In this document: positions 1 to 7,956 of the stretch, one piece after another
Layout of the letters: every line of letters starts with the position of its first letter
Position numbering within the stretch: position 1 is the stretch's first letter
DNA from: Nocardia thailandica NBRC 100428
GTDB lineage: Bacteria > Actinomycetota > Actinomycetes > Mycobacteriales > Mycobacteriaceae
DNA length: 60,819 nt
NCBI RefSeq assembly: GCF_000308795.1
Contig: NZ_BAGK01000108.1
Coordinates: forward strand, 1-60,819
Direction: 5' to 3'
Position numbers and translations under genes: made by a program
Notes under the pieces: generated by a model
Told to the model about the DNA's origin: nothing
Database searches by the model: none
What the model saw: the letters and a program-made list of their open reading frames with translations, nothing else

Positions 1-148
1 GAGGCCGGGCGCCGTGCCGTCGCGGCGACCACGGCAGCGTGACCGCCGGGGCCGGCTCGGCGCCCGGCCTCGGCGTCACCGCGGCGGCCCGTGGGCGGCC
101 GACGGCGCTCGCGCGGCACGGCACACGCGGCGGTGGGGTGTCGCTCAT
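1..148 (-). CDS. Start of an unidentified gene, cut by window edge
   Basis: An ATG at 148 overlaps the TGA of the flavoprotein gene by ATGA, the same coupling used throughout this operon. The frame stays open to the window edge for 49 codons. The visible residues are rich in Pro, Arg and Ala, begin MSDTPPPRVP, and match no family I know. Because it is the last visible gene of the flavoprotein/ABC importer operon, it may encode a further enzyme or accessory protein of that pathway. The low-complexity composition means it could also be a chance open frame. Confidence 0.4.
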   Translation of the reverse strand, partial: MSDTPPPRVPCRASAVGRPRAAAVTPRPGAEPAPAVTLPWSPRRHGARP

Positions 149-2823
149 CGGGCCGCCACCACCGCCCGGCGGGCGTACGCCCGCACGTCCGCGTCCGGGT
201 CGTCCAGGACCGACTCGAGCGCGTCGAGCGCCGACGCGCTGTGCGGCCAGACCGACAGCGACAGCACGGCGGCCTTGCGGACGTCGAGATGCCGGTCGCC
301 GAGCGCCTCGCGCAGGGTGGGCACGGCGGCCTCGGGGTCGGCGCCCGCGAGGCCCTTGGCGGCGCCGACGCGGACCTGCCAGGCCGAATGCCGCAGGGCG
401 GCCGCCAGTTCCGTGATGTCGTCGGTGCCGAGGGCCGCGAACGCGGTCAGGGCGGCGGCGCGGACCAGGGGGTCGGGATCGGCCGCGAGGGCGCGCACGA
501 CACCGGTGCCACCGGAGCCGATGGAGGCCAGGCCCTGGGCGACGGCGATGCGGACCTCGCGGTTGACGTCGCCGGCGATGGAGGCGACGGCGTCGCTGTC
601 GTCGAGGGAGACCAGGGCGCGCACGGCCTCGATGCGGACGCGGTGGTCGGAATCCGCCAGGGCCGCACGGTAATCGGCCCCGTCGCCCGCGCGCAGGGCG
701 CGCAGCAGGTCGATGACGGTGGCGCGCACCAGCGGGTCGCCCGAGCCGAGGTGCGCGGCGAGCTCGCCCGCGCCGGGCAGGACCTCGACGAGTTCGCGCA
801 GGCTCTCCGTCGCCGCGCGGCGGACCGCGGCCGACCCGTCACCCAGGGCGCGCACGAGTTCGGGCGCCCAGCCGTCGGGGGTGTTCTCGGTGAGCACCGA
901 GAGCGCGGCGACCCGCACCCCGGCGTCCTCGTCGGCGAGGTACCCGCGCAGGTCCGCCACCGACGGTGCGTCCAGGGCCAGCAGGGTCACCAGACGCGGG
1001 GAGGGCGGGGTGACCGGCTCGGCCTCGGCGAAGGCCGGCGTCTCGCGCTGGGGCGCGCGGGTGCCGACCAGATCGGGCTGGGCCACCGGGATGATCGTCG
1101 GATCGTCGGAGGGCACGTCGTCCAGGCCGGGCACGGGCACCAGGTACGGCGCCACGGGCCGCTTGAGGAACTCCATCTCGCCGTCGGCGTTCTTGCGCAG
1201 GTTCAGGTGGTAGCGCCACTCGACGTCGTCGCGCTCGGGGGCGTCGGCGCGGTCGTGGTAGAGGCCCCAGCGGGATTCGGTGCGGGTCAGCGAGCTGCGG
1301 GCGGCCATCTCGGCGCAGTCGCGGATGAACGACACCTCCGCCGCGCGCATGAGCTCGTGCGGGGTGCGCGCGCCGATGCCGGCGACCTCGCCGCGCATGC
1401 GTTCGAAGGTCTCCACCGCGATGGACAGCTTCGCGGCCGTCTTCGGCGGGGCCACATAGTCGTTGACGAACCGGCGCAGCTTGTACTCGACCTGCGGCTG
1501 GGGCGGGCCGTCCGGCCTGCGCAGCGGGCGGTAGATCAGCTCGTGGGCCTCGGCCAGCTGGTCGGCCGGCAGCTCTTCGGGCGCGGCGACGGCGTCCAGG
1601 GTGGACGCGGCGTGCGCGCCGGCCAGGTCGCCGTAGACGAAGGCGCCGATCATGTAGTTGTGGGGCACGCAGGCCAGGTCGCCCGCGGCGTAGAGGCCGG
1701 GCACGGTGGTGCGCGCGTTCTCGTCGACCCACACGCCGGAGGCGGAATGCCCGCTGCACAAGCCGATCTCGGAGATGTGCATCTCGATGTCGTGGGTGCG
1801 GTAGTCGTGGCCGCGGTTGGCGTGGAAGGTGCCGCGGGTGGGGCGCTCGGTGGTGTGCAGGATGGATTCGAGGGTGGACAGGGTCTCGTCGGGCAGGTGG
1901 GAGACCTTGAGATAGATGGGGCCGCGCGCGGATTCGATCTCCTGCTTGACCTCGGCCATCATCTGGCCGGACCAGTAGTCCGAGTCCACGAACCGTTCGC
2001 CCTCGGCGTTGACCTGGTAGCCGCCGAAGGGATTGGCGACGTACGCGCAGGCGGGGCCGTTGTAGTCCTTGATCAGCGGGTTGATCTGGAAGCACTCGAT
2101 GCCGGAGAGCTCCGCGCCCGCGTGGTAGGCCATGGAGTAGCCGTCGCCCGCGTTGGTCGGGTTCTCGTAGGTGCCGTACAGGTAGCCCGAGGCGGGCAGG
2201 CCGAGCCTGCCGCACGGGCCGGTCGCGAGGATGACCGCCTTCGCGCCCACCGCGAAGAATTCGCCCGTGCGCGTGTGCAGGGCCGCCGCGCCGACCGCGC
2301 GGCCGCCCGAGGTGAGGACCCGCACGGGCATCAGCCGGTTCTCGATGCGGATGCGCTCGCGCATGGTGCGCTGGCGCAGCACGCGGTAGAGCGCCTTCTT
2401 GACGTCCTTGCCCTCGGGCATCGGCAGCACATAGGACCCGGACCGGTGCACGCGGCGCACCGCGTACTCCCCGTACTCGTCCTTCTCGAACTTCACGCCG
2501 TAGCGTTCGAGGCGCTGCACCATCGCGAACCCGCGGGTCGCGGTCTGGTAGATGGTGCGCTGGTCGACGATGCCGTCGTTGGCGCGGGTGATCTCGGCGA
2601 CGTAGTCCTCGGGCTCGGCCTTGCCGGGGATGACGGCGTTGTTCACCCCGTCCATGCCCATGGCGAGGGCGCCGGAGTGGCGGACGTGGGCCTTCTCCAG
2701 CAGCAGCACGTTCGCGCCCGCTTCGGCGGCGGTGAGCGCGGCCATGGTGCCCGCGGTGCCGCCGCCGATGACGAGCACATCGCAGTCGATGCGCTGCTGG
2801 TCGGACAGTTCGGGGATGTTCAC
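145..2823 (-). CDS. AprA/FrdA-like FAD flavoprotein with C-terminal HEAT repeats
   Basis: An 892-residue flavoprotein of the fumarate reductase/adenylylsulfate reductase alpha superfamily. The FAD dinucleotide motif VIGGGTAG lies at residues 18-25, the second FAD-contacting motif GLYAAGDLA at 376-384, and NPTNAGDGY at 221-229. Residues from about 625 to the end form alanine- and valine-rich helical repeats of the form DxxxxVRxAAxxAL, typical of HEAT repeats; ordinary AprA and FrdA lack such a tail. The GTG start overlaps the ATPase stop by GTGA. With the AprB-like ferredoxin in the same operon it probably forms an electron-transferring oxidoreductase acting in the cytoplasm on the compound brought in by the ABC importer. 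The substrate is unknown: neither a sulfonate nor a dicarboxylate can be read from the sequence. Automatic annotation would probably call it a fumarate reductase flavoprotein. Confidence 0.85.
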   Translation of the reverse strand: MNIPELSDQQRIDCDVLVIGGGTAGTMAALTAAEAGANVLLLEKAHVRHSGALAMGMDGVNNAVIPGKAEPEDYVAEITRANDGIVDQRTIYQTATRGFAMVQRLERYGVKFEKDEYGEYAVRRVHRSGSYVLPMPEGKDVKKALYRVLRQRTMRERIRIENRLMPVRVLTSGGRAVGAAALHTRTGEFFAVGAKAVILATGPCGRLGLPASGYLYGTYENPTNAGDGYSMAYHAGAELSGIECFQINPLIKDYNGPACAYVANPFGGYQVNAEGERFVDSDYWSGQMMAEVKQEIESARGPIYLKVSHLPDETLSTLESILHTTERPTRGTFHANRGHDYRTHDIEMHISEIGLCSGHSASGVWVDENARTTVPGLYAAGDLACVPHNYMIGAFVYGDLAGAHAASTLDAVAAPEELPADQLAEAHELIYRPLRRPDGPPQPQVEYKLRRFVNDYVAPPKTAAKLSIAVETFERMRGEVAGIGARTPHELMRAAEVSFIRDCAEMAARSSLTRTESRWGLYHDRADAPERDDVEWRYHLNLRKNADGEMEFLKRPVAPYLVPVPGLDDVPSDDPTIIPVAQPDLVGTRAPQRETPAFAEAEPVTPPSPRLVTLLALDAPSVADLRGYLADEDAGVRVAALSVLTENTPDGWAPELVRALGDGSAAVRRAATESLRELVEVLPGAGELAAHLGSGDPLVRATVIDLLRALRAGDGADYRAALADSDHRVRIEAVRALVSLDDSDAVASIAGDVNREVRIAVAQGLASIGSGGTGVVRALAADPDPLVRAAALTAFAALGTDDITELAAALRHSAWQVRVGAAKGLAGADPEAAVPTLREALGDRHLDVRKAAVLSLSVWPHSASALDALESVLDDPDADVRAYARRAVVAAR

Positions 2824-3563
2824 AGCAGCTCCAGGATCCGGTCCTTCACCGCGGACCGGTCGAGGGTCTCGCGCGGTGCGGGCACATCGACGAGGGTGCG
2901 CAGCGCGCCGCCGCCGCCGAGCACGGCGACCCGGTCGCCGAGCAGCAGGGCCTCGTCGATGTCGTGGGTGACGAAAACGATGGTGGTCGGGTGCGCCCGC
3001 CAGGTCTCGACCAGCAGGCGCTGCATGTCGGCGCGGGTCTGGGAGTCCAGGGCGCCGAAGGGTTCGTCCATCAGGACGGCGCGCGGGGAGCCCGCGAGGC
3101 TGCGCGCCAGCTGCACGCGCTGGCGCATACCGCCGGACAGGTCGCGGGGCAGGTACCCGGCATAGCCGGTCAGGCCGACCTCGCCGAGCCAGCGGTCGGC
3201 GGTGCCGGTGCGCTCGGCCCTCGGCACGCCCCGCAGGCGCAGGGCCAGTTCGACATTGCCGCGCGCGGTGCGCCACGGCAGCAGGGCGTCGTCCTGGAAC
3301 ACCAGCGCGCGGTCGGCCGAGGGACCGGTGACGGTGTCGCCGTCGGCCCGGATCGCGCCGCCGTCGACGGGCCGCAGACCCGCCAGGGCCCGCAGCAGGG
3401 TCGACTTGCCGCACCCGGACTTGCCGACCAGCACGAGGATCTCGCCCTGGGTGATCTCGAGATCGAGCCCGTCGATGACGGTCCGGGTGCCGTAGGCGAT
3501 GCGGATGCCGTCGAGGCTCAGGCGCATGCCGCCGGTGACGGCGGGGGAGACGACGATGGTCAT
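2820..3563 (-). CDS. ABC transporter ATP-binding protein, nitrate/sulfonate/taurine type
   Basis: A 247-residue ATPase energising import. Walker A GKSGCGKST lies at residues 47-55, the signature LSGGMRQR and Walker B VLMDEPFGALD follow in order, and the H-loop is VTHD. The D-loop and the short C-terminus match the SsuB/TauB/NrtD group. Its ATG overlaps the permease stop (ATGA) and its stop overlaps the flavoprotein GTG (GTGA), so expression is coupled on both sides. It partners the permease and lipoprotein encoded directly upstream. Family members import sulfonates, nitrate, thiamine precursors or other small anions, so family membership alone does not fix the substrate. Confidence 0.93.
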   Translation of the reverse strand: MTIVVSPAVTGGMRLSLDGIRIAYGTRTVIDGLDLEITQGEILVLVGKSGCGKSTLLRALAGLRPVDGGAIRADGDTVTGPSADRALVFQDDALLPWRTARGNVELALRLRGVPRAERTGTADRWLGEVGLTGYAGYLPRDLSGGMRQRVQLARSLAGSPRAVLMDEPFGALDSQTRADMQRLLVETWRAHPTTIVFVTHDIDEALLLGDRVAVLGGGGALRTLVDVPAPRETLDRSAVKDRILELL

Positions 3564-4411
3564 GAGGCAACCTCCCGGGGGAGCCAGCGGGTGACGCGGC
3601 GGCCGGCCAGTTCCACCAGCCCGGAGGTGGCGAAGCCGAGCACGCCGATGGTGATCATCCCGACGAAGACCGCCGGGTAGTCGACGATGGTGTAGGACTG
3701 CCAGGTGCGGTACCCGATGCCGAGCCGCCCGGAGATCATCTCCGCGGAGATCAGGCAGATCCAGGCCACGCCCATGCCCACCGACAGGCCGCCGAACACG
3801 CCCGGCAGGATGCCCGGCAGCACGACGCGGGTCAGCACCTCGCGCCGCGAGGCGCCGAGGGTGCGCACGGCGTCCTCCCAGATCGTCGGCAGCGCCCGCA
3901 CGGCGTGCCGGGTGCTGACCATGACGGGGAACAGCGAGGCGGTGAAGGTGATGAACACGATGCCCGACTCATCCGACGGGAACAGCAGGATCGCCACCGG
4001 CACCAGCGCGATCGCCGGGATCGGGCGGACCAGTTCGGCCAGCGGGCCGAGGGTGTCGGCGATCAGGCGGGACCGCCCGAGCCCGATACCCGCCGCCACG
4101 CCGACGACCGCGGCCAACCCGAAACCGGTGACGATGCGGATCAGCGACTGCGCGACGTCGATGTAGTACTGCGAGGTGCCCAGGTGCTCGCCGAACTCGG
4201 CGACGATCTCGGTGACCGTCGGCAGGGTGTCGAACCGCAGCCACAGCCGCACGTTCCCGGCGGTGAGCAACTGCCACAGCCCGAGCGCGACCAGCACCGA
4301 GGCCAGGCGCAGCAGGCGCGAGACCCACACCGAGCGAACCGGTTTCGCGGCGGCGCCGGCCGGGACCGGCGTGGCGGTCCCGGCGTCGGCAGGCTCGACG
4401 GCGGTGCTCAT
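3560..4411 (-). CDS. ABC transporter permease, SsuC/TauC-like
   Basis: A 283-residue inner-membrane permease of the BPD-transport family with about six hydrophobic segments. The EAA-type cytoplasmic loop that docks the ATPase is visible as TLGASRREVLTRVVLPGILPG near residues 190-210. The first 30 residues are Ala/Pro-rich and probably cytoplasmic. The ATG at 4411 overlaps the lipoprotein stop by ATGA. It forms the membrane channel of the importer whose ATPase and binding protein flank it. The sequence resembles the aliphatic sulfonate, taurine and nitrate permeases equally well. Confidence 0.92.
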   Translation of the reverse strand: MSTAVEPADAGTATPVPAGAAAKPVRSVWVSRLLRLASVLVALGLWQLLTAGNVRLWLRFDTLPTVTEIVAEFGEHLGTSQYYIDVAQSLIRIVTGFGLAAVVGVAAGIGLGRSRLIADTLGPLAELVRPIPAIALVPVAILLFPSDESGIVFITFTASLFPVMVSTRHAVRALPTIWEDAVRTLGASRREVLTRVVLPGILPGVFGGLSVGMGVAWICLISAEMISGRLGIGYRTWQSYTIVDYPAVFVGMITIGVLGFATSGLVELAGRRVTRWLPREVAS

Positions 4412-5844
4412 CCGCGGATCTCCGTCACGGCCTGGTCGTAGGTGACCGCGGTCGCGCCGGGGTGGGCGGCGCGGTAGCGTCCCGCCGCGGCGGGCGTGGT
4501 GAAGGGCAGGTAGTTCGCGCCGTCGCGCAGCCAGACGGCCTTGTCGGCGAACCAGCGGGTGCCCAGCTCGGCGTCGGGCAGGTACACCGCGCGCACCGTC
4601 TTGCCTGCCGCCCTGGCGGCCTGGACACCGCGCAGCAGGCAGGCCGCGTTCGCGGCGGGCTGCGGCGTGGTCGCGCCGTCGATCCAGATCTCCCCGGCCG
4701 TGGCGGGGTCGGTGACCGCGACATGGCACACGGGGTCGGTGCCGGTCACCCGGCTGGGGTTGGCGGTGGCGGCCAGGTCGGTGTCGTAGTCGCCGCGGCC
4801 CTCGTAGGCCTTGCGCAGGGGTCCGTCCTGGACGAAGGCGTCGATGTCGAGGTCGGCGAAGTCGCCGATGGACTTCAGGTAGGTGACGTCGTCCTTGAAC
4901 GCCTTGATCAGGCTGGGCTTGAGCGTGGTGTCGAAGGACGTGCCGCCGGGGCCGTTGTAGAGGTAGACGACCTCCTGCGGCAGGCCCGAGCCCTGCGCGA
5001 CGATGCCGGCCGCCTCGAACGGCTTCTCGTTGAGGAACCGGGTGGCGTCGAGCTGCGCGCCGAGGAACGCCTGCAGCACCTCGGGATGCTCGGCGGCGTA
5101 GGCGCGGCGGGCGACGACGCCGTGGAAGGTCGGCACGTTCAGCTCGGCGCCGTCGTAGAGGAGCTTGGCCTTGCCCTGGTGCACGAGCAGCCCGGGCCAG
5201 GCCACGAACTGCGACAGGGCGCCGACCTGATGGGACTCGAGGGCGGTCGCCCCGATCTGCGGCTGCTGGTTGAGCACCTCCACGCCCTTGGCCGGATCGA
5301 TGCCCGCCCGGCTCAGCGCCTGGACGAGGGTGCCGTGCCCGGCCGACCCGACGCTGGCCGAGACCTTCTGCCCGGCGAGGTCGGCGATCGAGGTGGCGGT
5401 CGAGTCGTTGGCGACCACCACCATGTTCAGCGCGCCCTTGGGGTTGTAGCCGGTCACCGACACGAACTCGGTCTTCGCGCGCTCGTTGGCCTGGGTGCGC
5501 GAGCCGTTGATCAGCAGCGGGTAGTCGCCCATCGAGCCGATGTCGATCTTCTCGGCCACCATCTGCGCGGTGATCGGGGCGCCGGTGTCGTAGTCCTGCC
5601 ACTCCACCTGGTACCTGGCGCCGCCTGCGTCGGTGATCTTCTGCAGCCGCTGCTCGAGGTAGCCCTGGGCGCGCAGCAGGGTGCCCGCGGTGACGGTGTT
5701 GATGGTCTTGGACTGGTAGCCCACGACCACCTTGACCGTGCCCGCCGGTGCGGCGTCGGAGGACTCGAGCGAACAGCCCGCGGCGGTGAGGACCAGGGCC
5801 AGCAGGGCGGGGGCGAGACGCGCGGTGCGCGAGGACATCTTCAT
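4408..5844 (-). CDS. ABC substrate-binding lipoprotein with NosL-like C-terminal domain
   Basis: A 478-residue exported lipoprotein. The signal peptide ends in the lipobox LTAAGC with Cys24 as lipidation site. Residues about 37-350 read as an NMT1/SsuA-type periplasmic binding domain, with GDYPLLING, an AGQKV segment and an AxxHPEVLQAF helix. Residues about 368-478 are extra compared with the usual 310-350-residue family. They resemble NosL, with DPVCHVAVTDP at 370-380, NAACLL at 399-404, and a WFADKAVW...YLPFTTPAAA block followed by HPGATAVTYD. NosL family proteins bind copper; here Cys373 and Cys402 could contribute, but the usual CGM is CHV. The fusion call is my reading of motifs without an alignment. 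A GGGA stretch precedes the first ATG; a second ATG two codons later is possible. Confidence 0.85.
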   Translation of the reverse strand: MKMSSRTARLAPALLALVLTAAGCSLESSDAAPAGTVKVVVGYQSKTINTVTAGTLLRAQGYLEQRLQKITDAGGARYQVEWQDYDTGAPITAQMVAEKIDIGSMGDYPLLINGSRTQANERAKTEFVSVTGYNPKGALNMVVVANDSTATSIADLAGQKVSASVGSAGHGTLVQALSRAGIDPAKGVEVLNQQPQIGATALESHQVGALSQFVAWPGLLVHQGKAKLLYDGAELNVPTFHGVVARRAYAAEHPEVLQAFLGAQLDATRFLNEKPFEAAGIVAQGSGLPQEVVYLYNGPGGTSFDTTLKPSLIKAFKDDVTYLKSIGDFADLDIDAFVQDGPLRKAYEGRGDYDTDLAATANPSRVTGTDPVCHVAVTDPATAGEIWIDGATTPQPAANAACLLRGVQAARAAGKTVRAVYLPDAELGTRWFADKAVWLRDGANYLPFTTPAAAGRYRAAHPGATAVTYDQAVTEIRG

Positions 5845-5863
5845 CAGCGGTGTTCCCGGGTGG

Positions 5864-6091
5864 TCAGCGGAGCAGATAGGGCATGTTGACGGTGACGGCG
5901 CCGGTGGGGCAGCGTGCGGCGCACGGGCCGCAGTACCAGCACTCGTCGACGTGCATGTAGGCCTTGCCGGAGTCCTCGTGGATGGCGAGGGAATCGAGCG
6001 GGCACATGTCGACGCAGAGGGTGCAGCCGGTGATACAGAGCGATTCGTCGATCGTGACCGGCACGTCGGCGCGCTGGGGGACCAGTGCCAT
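5864..6091 (-). CDS. Two-[4Fe-4S] ferredoxin, AprB-like
   Basis: A 75-residue iron-sulfur protein with two cysteine motifs: CITGCTLCVDMCP (CxxxCxxCxxxCP, one residue longer than the classical first gap) and CWYCGPCAARCP (CxxCxxCxxxCP). The context DECWYCGPC resembles the beta subunit of adenylylsulfate reductase (AprB), and an irregular first motif also occurs there. The chosen ATG at 6091 shares one base with the regulator stop (TAATG) and has GGAAGG 8 nt upstream; an ATG at 6106 is in frame but poorly spaced. It probably carries electrons to or from the AprA-like flavoprotein at the end of the same operon. Confidence 0.88.
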   Translation of the reverse strand: MALVPQRADVPVTIDESLCITGCTLCVDMCPLDSLAIHEDSGKAYMHVDECWYCGPCAARCPTGAVTVNMPYLLR

Positions 6092-6876
6092 TACAGGACC
6101 TTCCATTCGGGTGTGCTGCGGGTGAGGCTGCCGCGCATGGTGATCCGGTCACCGCGCATACGGATGTACTCGAGGTCGACCGGCCTGCCGTCGTCGAGAT
6201 GGGTCAGGCGTTCGAGCATCAGCAGCGGGGCGCCGGCTGGCGCGTCGAGGGTGGTGGCGGTGTGCGGGTCGGCCGCGACCGCCTCGAGGGCGAGGTCGGC
6301 CGAGCCGAGCGAGCGGCCGGTGACCTGCTCGAGCAGGACGAACACGTCGGTGGTCTCGAGGTCGTTGGCGAGTACTTCCGCGCCGACGTCGGGGGCCAGG
6401 TAGGTCAGGTCCAGGCTCAGCGGCATCTCGGCCAGGTAGCGCAGCCGCTCGATGTAGACCACGCGCTCGCCGGGGTCGAGGCCGAGGCGGCGGGCGACCG
6501 CGGGCGGCGCGGTCAGGAACGTCGCGGCGCGGACCTCGTTGCGGACGGTGCCGTGCTCCTTGAGCGTCTCCTGCAGCCCGAGCAGCGCGTCGAGGCCGTG
6601 GTCGTACTTGCGCTTGCCGACGCGGGTGCCGACCTTGGGCGCGCGGTCGATGAGGCCCTCGTCGCGCAGCAGCGCCAGCGCCTCGCGCACGGTGTTGCGG
6701 GAGGCGTCGTGCTCGGTGGCCAGTTCCTGCTCGGTGGGCAGGACGCCGTCGAAGGCGCCGGCCAGCACCTGGTGCCGCAGGATGTCGGCGACGCGGCGCG
6801 CGCGGTCGGCACGGGCGCCGCGCAACGGGGTCGGTTCGGTGCTCGGATGCACCGTGTTTCTCTCGCTGACCTGCAT
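6091..6876 (-). CDS. GntR-family regulator with UTRA ligand domain
   Basis: A 261-residue HutC-type repressor. The N-terminal winged helix-turn-helix is at about residues 25-90 (LPTEQELATEHDASRNTVREAL, then a GTRV wing), followed by a UTRA effector-binding domain to the end. The start at 6876 is preferred over an ATG at 6897 because a TATCGT -10 hexamer at 6885-6890 lies between the two, 8 nt before the chosen codon. It is the first gene of the importer/flavoprotein operon and overlaps the ferredoxin start by one base, so it very likely autoregulates the operon in response to the imported compound or a product of it. Confidence 0.9.
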   Translation of the reverse strand: MQVSERNTVHPSTEPTPLRGARADRARRVADILRHQVLAGAFDGVLPTEQELATEHDASRNTVREALALLRDEGLIDRAPKVGTRVGKRKYDHGLDALLGLQETLKEHGTVRNEVRAATFLTAPPAVARRLGLDPGERVVYIERLRYLAEMPLSLDLTYLAPDVGAEVLANDLETTDVFVLLEQVTGRSLGSADLALEAVAADPHTATTLDAPAGAPLLMLERLTHLDDGRPVDLEYIRMRGDRITMRGSLTRSTPEWKVL

Positions 6877-6978
6877 GAACAGCGACGATAGCGGCACCGT
6901 GGGGCGCGATTCGCCCGCGCGGAATCAGGCCGGATTCAGGGGATGTTTCTGCGCCGGTCGCCCGGTCGCGCCACCTGG

Positions 6979-7017
6979 GAAAAAGGTCGGCCCCGGTGGC
7001 ATTACGCCACCGGGGCC
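6979..7017 (-). terminator. Rho-independent terminator after thioesterase gene
   Basis: A perfect 12-bp inverted repeat (GGCCCCGGTGGC at 6989-7000 and its complement at 7006-7017) closes a 5-nt loop. Read on the minus strand it is followed, after GACC, by five T (6980-6984). It lies 46 bp beyond the thioesterase stop codon and would also insulate the divergent region from the GntR operon promoter. Confidence 0.8.
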
Positions 7018-7062
7018 GCGACGATCGGTGTTGGAATCACGCCGATCGGAATACCGTCGCGG

Positions 7063-7734
7063 TCACGGCTGACCGGGGTTGAGCACGATGAACAGCCCGC
7101 TCGCCTCCGCGCAGAGGCGCTCACCGTCGTGCAGGGTCGCCTTCAGGTAGATCTTGCGGCCCTCCTGGCGCTCGGCGTGGGCCTTCAGCGTCAGCGGCTT
7201 GTTCAGCGGGGTGATCGAGCGGTAGTCCACGGTGAGCGAGGCGGTCCGGGTGATGGACCGGCTCGACAGCGCCGCGGCCATTCCGCACAGGTCGTCGAAG
7301 GCCAGCGCGATGTGGCCGCCGTGCGCGGCGGCGTTGCCGCCCAGGTGGAAGGTGCGGAAGACGACCTCGGCGGTCACGCCGCTGCTGTCGGCCTCGACCA
7401 CGGTGTAGGGCGGCAGGGTGATGTTGCCGCGCGCGGGCAGGTCGGTGCGCGACCAGGTCGGCGCCGACCACTCCTCCACCACGGCTTCGGCCAGCCGGGC
7501 GTTGAGTTGCTCGAGGGTGGCTACGGCCTCCTTGGCCAGTTCCTCCGACGGCAGGATCAGCCGCACGCGGTCCATGAGCACCCGCGCCTGCTCGATCAGC
7601 TCCCCGTACTGCGGGCCACCCACCGGACCGTCGGACCCGGCCGCGTGGGCCCGGATCAGTTCGGTCATCGGCCGGAACCCGCCTTCGTGGTGCTCTGCGT
7701 TCGGCAGCGAGTCGCCGACCCGTGGTGTATCCAT
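7063..7734 (-). CDS. PaaI-type hotdog-fold thioesterase
   Basis: A 223-residue protein whose C-terminal half (about 85-220) has the hotdog thioesterase pattern GNAAAHGGHIALAFDDLCGMAA, with the helix-capping HGG segment of acyl-CoA thioesterases of the PaaI/4HBT group, followed by strands of the form SLTVDYRSITPLNKPLTLKAH. The N-terminal 80 residues are helical and not recognised. The probable role is hydrolysis of an acyl- or aryl-CoA; the substrate is unknown. The start at 7734 is chosen because a TAACGT hexamer (7742-7747) sits 7 nt upstream, suggesting a leaderless message; a GTG three codons earlier overlaps the hexamer. The gene stands alone and ends before a strong terminator. Confidence 0.85.
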   Translation of the reverse strand: MDTPRVGDSLPNAEHHEGGFRPMTELIRAHAAGSDGPVGGPQYGELIEQARVLMDRVRLILPSEELAKEAVATLEQLNARLAEAVVEEWSAPTWSRTDLPARGNITLPPYTVVEADSSGVTAEVVFRTFHLGGNAAAHGGHIALAFDDLCGMAAALSSRSITRTASLTVDYRSITPLNKPLTLKAHAERQEGRKIYLKATLHDGERLCAEASGLFIVLNPGQP

Positions 7735-7862
7735 GTGAAACACGTTATCGGTCGTCCGCCGTTAGCTGCACGATCGGGGGCCCGCTCAGCGGTCGGTGTC
7801 ACATCACGATCGCGACGGCATATCCGCTGTGGACGCCCCGGCACGACGGGGTCGTCCACTAG

Positions 7863-7883
7863 GCTCGACGGCGATCGTCGAGC
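7863..7883. promoter_or_regulatory. Inverted repeat downstream of a TAGGCT -10 motif
   Basis: Perfect 8-bp arms GCTCGACG and CGTCGAGC flank GCGAT, starting inside a TAGGCT hexamer at 7860-7865. The repeat lies about 75 bp before the HAD phosphatase start. It could be an operator or an mRNA hairpin in the 5' leader. The rest of 7735-7956 holds nothing else I recognise. Confidence 0.35.
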
Positions 7884-7956
7884 AGGTCCGAACGAACCGT
7901 GGAATCCGTGCGGCGCGGCCAGACGCGCCCCGGAAGTGGGCGAAAGGCTGAGCGGG

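Noticed and set aside
145..2823. Succinate dehydrogenase subunit A
   Set aside because: No SdhB-type iron-sulfur subunit or membrane anchors lie nearby, the ferredoxin is of the two-[4Fe-4S] AprB-like kind, and the protein has a HEAT tail.
91..3165. A 1,024-codon open frame on the plus strand over the flavoprotein operon
   Set aside because: Composition rich in Gly, Ala, Arg, Asp, Val and His without domains. The minus strand encodes clear families, so this is a shadow of high-GC codon usage.
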